64,000 nucleotides of DNA from Sycon ciliatum (lineage: Eukaryota > Porifera > Calcarea > Leucosolenida > Sycettidae): positions 3,229,525 through 3,293,524 of the forward strand of contig NC_088646.1 of the NCBI RefSeq assembly GCF_964019385.1, read 5' to 3'. The notes under the pieces were generated by a model. That model ran no database searches and had not been told where the DNA came from. It was given only the letters and a program-made list of their open reading frames with translations. The position numbers and the translations under genes are program-made. Positions 21,250 through 29,561 of the stretch are shown piece after piece. Positions within the stretch are counted from its first letter, which is position 1. Every line of letters starts with the position of its first letter.

Positions 21250-21753
21250 GTGGAATTATCGACTGAAATTGCTGTCAGTATATTGTTAGCTACCTTCATC
21301 ACGCTCGTGGTACGTCTTCTGGAGTTATTCAGTCACCACTCGAGGTTTTCCTCGCATCCTCGGGTAGTTGTCCGTTATATTTTCGCAAGTTCTTTTGAAT
21401 ACGATGGTGAAATCAAAAATACGATGGGCCTTTACTTTTCTCTGTTTCCAGTGAGAGATATGCACATCTGCGACGCATCGCACGACATGGAGCACCATGC
21501 AGCGCATTTACAGCATCTATGCCGTGTTGGAGGCGCAAAATTTACTGCGTGCTCCCAACAGACGAGATATCCAGTGTCTGACTACACTGAAACGATGAAA
21601 AACGTATTCAGTATTGATGTTTGTAATGACGACCCTACCATTCACCCAACATATATCTGTGCTCTTTGCCAAAGAGTGCTGAAGAGATCACAGAGCACAG
21701 AGAAGTTCAATCCCAGTGGCGGTGGTTGTGGACAAGGAGTAACATTTAGTTAG
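21250..21753 (+). pseudogene. RAG1-like N-terminal zinc region
   Basis: The open piece reads HLCRVGGAKFTACSQQTRYP, then NVFSIDVCNDDPTIHPTYIC and ALCQRVLKR. From memory, vertebrate RAG1 has LCRICG..F, RRYPV, KVF-IDV and IHPTEFCHNCW in the same order before its RING. The match therefore covers the zinc-binding N-terminal region and not only the catalytic core. No ATG opens this frame before residue 59; an upstream exon is possible, since a strong donor (AAG|GTGAGT) lies at 21090-21091. After the stop at 21751 the next frame continues CRVCTKFQEKSKGGRPSKRI near 21778-21837, so the coding path changes frame or is spliced. Confidence 0.7.
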
Positions 21754-21920
21754 AAGACATGAACCTGTGATTTGCAGAGTCTGCACCAAGTTTCAAGAAA
21801 AATCGAAGGGTGGCCGACCAAGCAAACGGATAAAAACAGCAAGCGGAGCATGCAGCAAAAATGACATCAAGCAGTAGCAGTGCATGTGCATCTAGCAATA
21901 AAAGTAAAAAGTAAATTATC

Positions 21921-22369
21921 GTGTCCGTTCCCGAAGGGAACTCACGACGGCCGCTAACACCCGGTAAACCCTATGCATCTAGCAACAGCATGGATATACC
22001 TGAAAGTGAGGCGTATGACATATCTGCACCTGATTATGAAGCAGAGTGCAATTTGACTATGTCAAGATTTGCCGACAGCAGTGCAGCAGCCACAGTACAA
22101 TGCATGATCTGCCGCAGCATGCCGAGCAATGGTGTTCGGTCACCATGCTGTTCTAGAGTATTTTGCACGAAATGCATATGCCAAACATTAACCAAACATT
22201 AACCAACGGTGCGCAGTGTCCAGCCTGCCAACATACCCTGCGTGCTTCAGAACTGGCAAAGCCAAGCGACCTGTTCTGTCAACTGCTTGCGAACTGGTCC
22301 GTCCACTGTGGATCAAACTCGGTGGTGATCACGGCGGAGGATCTTTCAAGTTTGTCCTGCAGATCGTGA
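21921..22369 (+). pseudogene. RAG1-like RING finger, split by an 11-bp duplication
   Basis: One frame reads VQCMICRSMPSNGVRSPCCS and RVFCTKCICQTL and then stops. The other frame resumes with NGAQCPACQHTLRASELAKP and LLANWSVHC. Together these show the C-x2-C ... C-x2-C ... C-x2-C spacing of the RAG1 RING. The expected His ligand position appears to be Arg. The frame break coincides with a tandem duplication of AAACATTAACC at about 22182-22203. All three array units share it, so it predates the amplification. The segment then runs into the catalytic core in a third frame without the ~300 residues that separate RING and core in vertebrate RAG1. Confidence 0.65.
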
Positions 22370-23412
22370 ATGTGCAGCGGCCGAATTCACTCCTCAACAC
22401 TATCCCGATTTGCATCTTCGAGGCACAAGACACGCCATCGAACCTTGAAACCGCGCTAGGAGTCTATCGTGACGAGGTCAGAGATCTGCAAACAGCAACA
22501 TGGAAGAACAAGTCGTTCAAATTGTTTTTCTTTGGCGACTACGAATATCAAACGAAAGCATATGGTTTGTCGGGGTCCAGTGGCACCCGACCATGCTTAC
22601 ACTGTCTATGTCAGAAGAAGAATATGGACATTCCACCAGCCCTAAACCCAGATGCCGATTCTACCAGCAGAACACTAGAAACTCTGTACAACGATTTCAC
22701 TGGATTCACGAACAGTGGCTCAAATCTAAAGAATGCAAAGAACTACAACAACAGCATACGTCCAGTGATCTTACCTATTCCCGAGGAGAATGTTGTAATC
22801 CCGGCTCTTCATCTGGATCTGGGTATTTTCCCATGGATGCTGACTGCTTTTCAGGCTGAGCTCAAAGCCCTCGACATTGAGCTTGCCAGAAGAACAGCTG
22901 CTGCAGACACCGCCGTTCCTGCCGCCGTTGCTACTACAGCAGACACCGCCGCTGTTTCTGCTGCCACTGCCGTCGTTCCTGCTGCCACTGCCGCCGTTCC
23001 TGCTGCCACTGCCATCCCTGCAGCCGTCCCTGCAGTCGTTCCTGCTGCCGTCCCTGCAGCCGTCCCTGCAGCCGTCCTTGCAGCCGTTCCTGCTGCCACT
23101 GCCGTCCTTGCTGCCACTGCCGTCCCTGCAGCTGCTCCTGCAGCCACTGTCGCTCCTGCAGGCGTTCCTGCTGCCACTGTCATCCTTGCAGCCATTGCTG
23201 CTACAGCAGTAGCTGGTGATGCTGGCAGCTTTGAAAAGCTTTCGTCACTGCATGAAGCCAGCAAAACGGATGAGGAGATTTCTGCAGTTACCCAACAACT
23301 ACATGTAGTGCAGCAGCAAGTCCAGTACACTGTTCTCTTTTCTCAGCTTGATACCTGCTGCCACAGTGGAGAGCGTGACACAACACCTACAAGACCAGTG
23401 GAAGAATGGTGA
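22300..23412 (+). pseudogene. RAG1/Transib-like DDE core (first two Asp) with Ala-rich insertion
   Basis: The frame reads WIKLGGDHGGGSFKF, RPNSLLNTIPICIFEAQDTP, NLETALGVYRDEV, FKLFFFGDYEYQTKAYGLSG, SSGTRPCLHC and later VIPALHLDLGIFPWM. These align in order with vertebrate RAG1 around its first catalytic Asp (SCDGMGD), [31 protein letters not shown], ICTLC and the second Asp (ALHCDIGN). The two Asp codons are at 22327 and 22816. Soon after the second Asp comes a ~110-residue Ala/Val/Pro/Thr low-complexity tract (about 22890-23215), absent from RAG1 as I know it. The frame ends at 23410 before the third catalytic residue. Confidence 0.7.
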
Positions 23413-23718
23413 TGCACGCCGTACTGTATTGCTTGCGTGGAGACAGTCACTCACCGACCAAATGGCCGCAATAAAACAGAACAAAAAGTGTGAGGGGCCA
23501 TGTTGAGCAAGCATCGAGCCAGTTTTCCAGCGCAATGGAATCGATAGGCAAGCATACCATGGAGGTGCTTTTGTGGGCAACCATGTGCACATAGCTCTTC
23601 AGCCAGCAGTGACAACTGAAATAACCCCAGCACATTTATCTGCAGTAGCTTCTCGTGCGCCGCTGCTGCTCTGCTGCTCCCAGAGGCAAATCGAATTCAT
23701 GAGGATTACCAGCACCTG

Positions 23719-24114
23719 ATGTCCCTGTATGGCGAGTGCACTGCCCTCTTCAGCCACTGCAGGCCTGTGGACGAGGCCACCATATCCAAGCTAGAAGGCT
23801 TGGTGGAGACATTTATGACTGCATGCCGAGATATCGTCGTCAGCAAAAAGCTCGGCCACATCACGCCGAAATTGCACATGTTGGAGGTGCATGTCGTGCC
23901 GTCCATCCGACGGCGAGGCGTTGGTCTTGGTCTCCTCGCAGAGCAAGGGAGTGAGAGCATTCACGCCCGCTTCAACGAGCTAAGGAGACACCACGAGGCC
24001 ATCCGCAATCCCTTGGAGCGCCTCAAGTCTGTTGCACAGACGCATTTGATTGCAACTCTCCCACAACACGAGTCGCTCCGTCCAGTCAGCAGGAAGAGGA
24101 AATCCTCACAGTAA
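23719..24114 (+). pseudogene. RAG1-like C-terminal core with third catalytic Glu
   Basis: An ATG at 23719 opens 131 residues. The section HITPKLHMLEVHVVPSIRRR, GLLAEQGSESIHARFNELRR, HHEAIRNPLERLKSVAQTHL aligns with the RAG1 stretch [40 protein letters not shown] and EMEDVLKHHWL. The Glu in GSES (codon 23953) takes the place of mouse RAG1 E962. It ends in a basic SRKRKSSQ tail. It is in a different frame from the core piece ending at 23412, with about 300 bp between them that may be intron or decayed sequence. Confidence 0.7.
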
Positions 24115-24355
24115 AGTTAGTGTATCTCTGCATCTTGTTTGCTGGCCTATCTGAAATTCTCGGCCTTCCATCGAGCTCTTTTAGCTTTCTCTCCTCTCAA
24201 AATAATTCAGATTGTTTCCTTTGTTCTCATCTCTCAATCTCTTTCCTCACAATATTTTCGAGGCGATCGAGAACGCGTCTGACGCGCGTGTCAGCAAGTA
24301 CAAAAATTCGGTTCGTCATGGTTTTGATGTGAAAATGTAATAATTCGCTTCGTAT

Positions 24356-24364
24356 TATAAAATA
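24356..24364 (+). promoter_or_regulatory. TATA-like box inside the RAG1-like element's 3' end
   Basis: TATAAAATA lies 229 bp upstream of the NACHT ATG and about 70 bp inside the element's 3' end. It recurs at 32930 and 41504 in the other units. No transcription data support it. Confidence 0.3.
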
Positions 24365-24404
24365 CCGTTGGGATTTGTCAAAAACGGCGCAAAAGCCGCC
24401 ATAT

Positions 24405-24433
24405 TGTTAGATGGCCAAGTGGGAACAGCCGTG
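24405..24433 (-). repeat. 3' terminal inverted repeat of the RAG1-like element
   Basis: Read inward on the minus strand: CACGGCTGTT, spacer CCCACT, then TGGCCATCTAACA. It lies about 150 bp before the NACHT start codon. Confidence 0.75.
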
Positions 24434-24584
24434 CGGTATGCATGCATGTATGGTAGAGTCTACCAATCAATCGATCGTGACCGTCGATTTACTTATCTTT
24501 TCTTTTTATGTTTCGGAGCTAGCGCTAGGTCCAAAGGAATAATGCTCCTGACCTTCGCGCTAAGTAGGCTGAGCACGGATAGTG

Positions 24585-27500
24585 ATGGAACCATCAGCAA
24601 AAAGAAATCCGCCGCCACGGTCCGTTGACGAAGCAAGGCGGCTGATCTCGGACGCCATTCAGGCAACTGGACTCCAGTTGAGTGGTGGATTGGACACTGA
24701 TGTAGAAATCCCTTTGGGGGAGATCTACGTCAATCTTCAACTGTTAGATCAGGCTCGGCTGAAAAGCCTGCTTTGTGATGAGTCAATGGTGGGCTCAAAG
24801 CCTTCCGAGCGGCCGTTGGAACATGAAATGCCACTGGACGAACTGTTGGCGTCCAAGTCCGATCACGGAACCAATTCAGCAAACAATGCGCTAGCTCTTG
24901 GTAGTGGTGGGACCGGGAAATCGACTGCTTTTCTCCTATCTGCCGTGTACAAATGGAGTAGAGGAGAGCTGTGGAGAGACAGGTTCGATCTTGTGTTTGC
25001 TGTGCCTCTGCGAAAACCAGCAGTACAAAAGGCCAAGAGTTTGCACGAGCTTCTCTCCACCAAATTGAAAAGCATGGATATGGATGATGACGAGCTGCAA
25101 GAGTTGGCACGTCACCTTCGCTCTAATCCACACCGATTGTGCTTGATCCTGGATGGACTTGATGAATGTAGACTTTCCGGTCTAAGCACGTACATGAACG
25201 ACCTCGTCTTACGGAAAGGCAGTGTGAGTGCGGCAAGCGTTATAGTGACATCACGGCCATGCCAAGATGCGTCGAATCTCTCCCACTGTGGAAAATATCG
25301 TCGGAAAGTGGAAGTTCTTGGGTTCTCTGATTCAGGTGTGAAGAGTTACATACGTCGAGCTCTGGAACCCGAGAAGGCGCAGCTTATGATGCTCCACTTG
25401 CAAAAGGACCCAGAGCTGAAAACTCTGCTCCGCACTCCGCTGTATGCCGCTACTCTGTGTACTATGTATAAGGCTGGCTTCAAAGTGCCTCACAGCATCA
25501 CGCGTATATACGAGATGATGGTAATGCGCATCCTGGCGGGCCGTAGTACTGACTGTGTGACCCGCGGCCTGGAAGCGGCAAGTGTTGCACTTCAAGAATC
25601 AGAAGCGGTGCGCAGCCTTGGTCGCTTGGCGTACAGCATGCTTTTGGAGAATCAATACGAGTTTGCCAAGTCGAAAGTCGAGCCAGCGGTGCATGGTCTC
25701 GGATTCTTGCGATCAAGCCCTGAAGGGATTGCTGCCGGTGAGATACTCTGCTGGTTTCATCACGCGACTTTCCAGGAATACTTTGCTGCATTGTACAAGA
25801 CACGCCTGTGCGACTGGTGCAAGCAAGCGTCGCTAATGGAGATCACGGTGGAGCTTGAAACGATGCAAGCCATTTCACCCCTGTGCTGGCAGTTTATGCT
25901 TGCAATGTTGCCGTCTGAAGACGTCGGAGTTGTCCTGGAAATGATCTGGGAGAACGCCATTTCCAAAGACAACCCTGCCAGTCAGGACGAGCCCAGTGAG
26001 CGGAGTGAGGACAGTGGTGACGACGACGACGAAGACAACGGAGACGAAGACGACAGAGACGGAGACGACGAAGACGACGGAGACGGAGACGACGAAGACG
26101 ACGGAGACGAAGATGACGGAGACGAAGACGACGGAGACGACGAAGACGATGGAGTCGACGAAGACGTCGGAGACGACGAAGACCTCAAAGATACGGATGA
26201 AAGCAACAATGCATCCCCACCAGATGCATCCCCACTGACATCCCAGGAAAGCGAATTGGCTATGGACTCTGCTGGAAAAGACCTGTATAGCTCACCAAGG
26301 ATGAAGACACAGCACGAAACCACGCGGGGAGGGCGAAAGTCATCATCCCACAATGACAATTCCGGGTACGTGCTTAAAAGCTGTGAAGAAGGCCCTCCGT
26401 CAAGTTCTTCCAACAGCTCCGAAGATTCCATTACCAACCCTGAGAAGTGGGCACGGGGAAATCCTGATCCTGATATGTTCGGCAACAGTGAAAGTGGAGA
26501 TTCGACGGAGATCTCTTCCGACACAGGCTCAAGTGGAGGCTCAGGATCGGCTCCAGCACTACATGCTGAGCCAGTGGTGCTCCGGCTGCCCCGTCACAGG
26601 GAGATGGTTCTTAAATTCCTGACCGATGTCCTCGCCCGACCTGTCCTGGAGGCGCTGGCCAAAAGCCTGCTTTCGGGCCACACAAAGGATGTTGACGGCA
26701 GGATCAAAAACGAATTTCCAGTGAAAGAAGAACACTCGGACAGTCTGTATCTTCTAACAATGGTGAAGCTCTGGGAAAAATTGGAAAAGACGCCAACGTC
26801 GACACTGATCCTGCACGCGTTACAGAAGATAGACAAAACAGCTGCAGAAGGGTTTCACAAACTACTTCGGGCAGAAGCTCAGAATGTTGCTATCAAACCA
26901 AGACCGGCTAAAACAGGACGTGAGCGGTTTTGCCTGCTGCGACTTCTCATCGCGCTTTGCGAACACGCTTCGTTCAACGCTACATCATGCAAAGGTAAAT
27001 GCACTCTATTGCCGCTTGTGTTTCCTGATGGCCTTATCATTTCCATCGAACGTGTGGCTGCTTCGCTTGATCACCGTGCCTGCTCTGCAATTAGCCATAT
27101 CATTTCCGATCACGATTGTATTTCATTTCCTAGCATAAACCTAGAAGATTGCATAATGATGGATGCTGGCTTTTCCATGGTCAGCGCAAGCCTGAGCGCC
27201 CGGAGGAACCTGGACGTTCGCGTTCTGGACGTTCGCGGTGCTGCGATACGCGATTCTGCGCTCCTCGTATCTGCCATCGATGCGTTGAAAGCTGACCTAC
27301 TTGATGTCTATGTTGGCGACAACCCGACTGGTCGAGAGGGTCTGGTGGCTGTATGCCGGGCAGTCTCGACATGCACGCATGCTCGCTACGTTGACGTTTC
27401 CAGCATGAACAATGCCGGGCCTGCAACCGTCGAGTGCATAACTGAAATAGTTAAGCAATGCACGGAGCTCTGTGAGTTGATTTTGTCATGGAATAACATC

Positions 27501-27677
27501 AAACCAGACCACCCGGAGCAGTCCACACGCCTCGTCAATGCCGTGGAGGCTCACTGTTATCTTGAAACCATCGAAGCCAAAGGCCCGGACAAGAGTCGCG
27601 GCTTTCAGGATTCATGGTTGAACCTCCAACTCTCTTCCCTCGCTCAGAAGTCGAAGTTTGATTACATAACACTGTGA
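24585..27677 (+). CDS. NACHT (NLR-type) protein, unit 1
   Basis: A single uninterrupted frame of 1030 residues starts at the ATG at 24585; the triplet before it is GTG and a stop lies at 24570. Counting from that GTG, the Walker A GSGGTGKST is at 107-115, Walker B LCLILDGLDE at 186-195, the sensor VIVTSRP at 220-226, and WFHHATFQEYFAALY, typical of the end of the NACHT module in NLRs, at 391-405. A Glu-Asp-Gly tract fills 478-534 and a Ser-rich linker follows. Weak leucine-rich-repeat-like units occupy about 875-1000. No death-fold domain precedes the NACHT. Expected role: nucleotide-driven intracellular sensing. Residue 621 is Glu here and in unit 2. Confidence 0.9.
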   Translation: MEPSAKRNPPPRSVDEARRLISDAIQATGLQLSGGLDTDVEIPLGEIYVNLQLLDQARLKSLLCDESMVGSKPSERPLEHEMPLDELLASKSDHGTNSANNALALGSGGTGKSTAFLLSAVYKWSRGELWRDRFDLVFAVPLRKPAVQKAKSLHELLSTKLKSMDMDDDELQELARHLRSNPHRLCLILDGLDECRLSGLSTYMNDLVLRKGSVSAASVIVTSRPCQDASNLSHCGKYRRKVEVLGFSDSGVKSYIRRALEPEKAQLMMLHLQKDPELKTLLRTPLYAATLCTMYKAGFKVPHSITRIYEMMVMRILAGRSTDCVTRGLEAASVALQESEAVRSLGRLAYSMLLENQYEFAKSKVEPAVHGLGFLRSSPEGIAAGEILCWFHHATFQEYFAALYKTRLCDWCKQASLMEITVELETMQAISPLCWQFMLAMLPSEDVGVVLEMIWENAISKDNPASQDEPSERSEDSGDDDDEDNGDEDDRDGDDEDDGDGDDEDDGDEDDGDEDDGDDEDDGVDEDVGDDEDLKDTDESNNASPPDASPLTSQESELAMDSAGKDLYSSPRMKTQHETTRGGRKSSSHNDNSGYVLKSCEEGPPSSSSNSSEDSITNPEKWARGNPDPDMFGNSESGDSTEISSDTGSSGGSGSAPALHAEPVVLRLPRHREMVLKFLTDVLARPVLEALAKSLLSGHTKDVDGRIKNEFPVKEEHSDSLYLLTMVKLWEKLEKTPTSTLILHALQKIDKTAAEGFHKLLRAEAQNVAIKPRPAKTGRERFCLLRLLIALCEHASFNATSCKGKCTLLPLVFPDGLIISIERVAASLDHRACSAISHIISDHDCISFPSINLEDCIMMDAGFSMVSASLSARRNLDVRVLDVRGAAIRDSALLVSAIDALKADLLDVYVGDNPTGREGLVAVCRAVSTCTHARYVDVSSMNNAGPATVECITEIVKQCTELCELILSWNNIKPDHPEQSTRLVNAVEAHCYLETIEAKGPDKSRGFQDSWLNLQLSSLAQKSKFDYITL

Positions 27678-29044
27678 ACAACATGCTGTGAAAAAAAACG
27701 CAATCAGCCATGAGAAATTTGTGCTTTGATATGACACTACCGGTACTATTGCAGGTATACAGCCACTTGAATATTTTACTATCGCATTTCCCGCAGAACA
27801 AGTTCTTCTTGAAGGATCCCCAAGAACCTGGCCAAATTTCGCTCAGTATCACGCTATGCAATACGGGCTGACTTCATCAGTCTTTCCTACCTCGATCTAC
27901 TGCCCAGCTCTCATTGACTATTTCGGAAGCTGCAGTAACTGTTATAATAAGTAGATGTGTGCAATCACTTTTTTTTTGCTTTTGTATTGTCTGGCCGGTG
28001 TAGTTTCAACAGCTACCTCTATATTTGTTGGCGTCGAATTAGACTGCCTCGTTGCATTTGTTATAATTTTGCCCCAGGGAACATTCTTTTTTTGGGGAGC
28101 GATTCCTGTATATGCTGTATACGTAGACGTGAGCCAGGCGCATGCGCGCCTGGCTCATGGGCTGTTTTGCATGCTTGCCGTGCTGGACTAGACGTCCGAG
28201 AATGTGAGCTCTTTTTCCTTGTCCTTCAGTTCTTTCATTATTAGAATAACCATACGAACCTGTGTAATGCTGTGTGCGGGCCCTTACTGCCAGACATAAC
28301 AGTGGGCCAAGTATACATGTACAATGTACTTCAGTATACCAACCAACTAACCGCATGGGCCGAAGTTCCCTTCTGCACATTATAGATTGGGTATAACGAC
28401 CTCGAAAATAACGACAGATCGAATTTACTGACACTTTTTTGGTGCCCGAAGACCTGGAAATGCATCGAATATAACGACTTTCCTCTTGTATATCAGGCGG
28501 AGTGGAATGCATGGGCCATGGCCCATGTCTGTGTCACATGCCCGGACCTCTGATCTGGGTCACTCCACGCGTGCTGACTGCTAGTGCTAGGCTGGGCATT
28601 GCACACTCGCCGCAGCGCAGCGCAGTGCAGCCGTGTAGTTGCTATGCATGACTTTTGGCTTGAACTATGCATGCAAGACACAGTCATGCACATGCACGTT
28701 CGAAATCCACATGCATTACATGACGTGTTTGTTATGCACATGCATACCGTATTATCTCCATTATAACAATATAAGCCCAGGGTTTATATTTTTCAACCAG
28801 TCCGGACCCCGGGCTTATATTAGAGACTGGGCTTGTAGATTTTCGACCATCTGGCACATGTTACATTGGTTGTTAATTTTATGTTATACCAGTGGCACAA
28901 AGTATCCCAGCATCTACCGTGTGAGTCGCGACCGTGCGGTTTTGTGCTTCCTGGTACTACTACTAGTATACTCGAGTCTGAACTTTTATCTCGGAGGTCA
29001 CACACACACACACTCACCACACTATGTTTTTATGTGATACTGTG
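27678..29044 (+). other. unit 1, sequence after the NACHT gene; no gene recognised
   Basis: Holds a perfect GC-rich hairpin at 28131-28156 (11-bp arms GAGCCAGGCGC, loop ATGC). It also has the palindrome GGGCCATGGCCC near 28514 and CCGGGCTTATATTAG with a diverged partner near 28775-28835. Open frames are short and unconvincing. Corresponding stretches in the other units are 36252-37618 and 44826-46192. Confidence 0.6.
28131..28156. repeat. perfect 11-bp-arm hairpin (unit 1)
   Basis: GAGCCAGGCGC, loop ATGC, GCGCCTGGCTC. It is not followed by a T run typical of bacterial terminators, and the context is eukaryotic. Repeated in units 2 and 3. Confidence 0.9.
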
Positions 29045-29083
29045 TTAAGGTAGGTACACTGTATAAGTGTACCTACCTTAAAA
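29045..29083. repeat. junction 1/2: perfect 15-bp-arm hairpin including 15-nt filler
   Basis: TTAAGGTAGGTACAC (29045-29059) and GTGTACCTACCTTAA (29067-29081) flank TGTATAA. Unit sequence shared with the array's right end stops at 29068 and the next unit starts at 29084, so 29069-29083 is filler. Most of the filler is the complement of the unit's own last bases. Confidence 0.9.
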
Positions 29084-29561
29084 CCATCATCAACCAAAGT
29101 GTACATTTTTCGGTGTTGATATCATCTTAGTCAACACCTCGAACAGTCTGTAAAATGTTATGTCATATTTTCTGTCCTAACTGATGTTATGGTCGATTTC
29201 TCATCAATTTTGGGATTTTGTGTTATTTTGTGTCATCAAGGAAAATTGTGTTTTTGGCAAGACCTATTCGGGCAATTGAAAAACTGATGTTACTAAGCGA
29301 AAATATAAGGCTGTACCTATTCAAACCTGATGTCAGATTGGGCTGATGTTGAAATTAAATTTTTGGGGCTAACTGTCCCGAACCCCCTTAAATACAATTT
29401 TTTTCTTCAAGTTTTTTTGTAAGTAGATCTACAATGTGCATACCGCACCGGTATACCGGCGATCGCATCATCGCAACATCACCGATCACATGCATGCTAA
29501 AACAAACTCTGTAAATCTAGCATGACTTTTCTTCCCTGGTTGAAACACTGCATGTACCGGT

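Larger units (their letters stand above)
20988..24433 (+). mobile_element. RAG1-like terminal-inverted-repeat element, copy 1
   Basis: The element starts CACGGCTGTT at 20988 and ends with the complement AACAGCCGTG at 24433. A second identical 13-bp box, TGGCCATCTAACA, lies inside each end (21013-21025 and, inverted, 24405-24417). CGGT stands directly outside both ends (20984-20987 and 24434-24437), consistent with a 4-bp target duplication in a GTACCGGTATGC-like palindromic site. The interior encodes RAG1-like pieces. CAC-starting ends and GC-rich target sites are known features of Transib and RAG transposons, whose duplications are usually 5 bp. The coding part is broken, so this copy is probably not autonomous. 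Confidence 0.75.

Noticed and set aside
22851-23330. Minus-strand Ala-Gly-Thr frame and plus-strand Leu-Pro frame opposite the RAG1-like core
   Set aside because: Shadows of the low-complexity repeat inside the plus-strand frame. The equivalents in units 2 and 3 were also left out.
25982-26524. Minus-strand 180-residue Ser-Pro frame
   Set aside because: Shadow of the acidic GAC/GAA repeat in the NACHT gene, which runs on the plus strand.
28131-28156. GC-rich hairpin as a transcription terminator
   Set aside because: Perfect stem, but no T run and a eukaryotic context, so annotated only as a hairpin.
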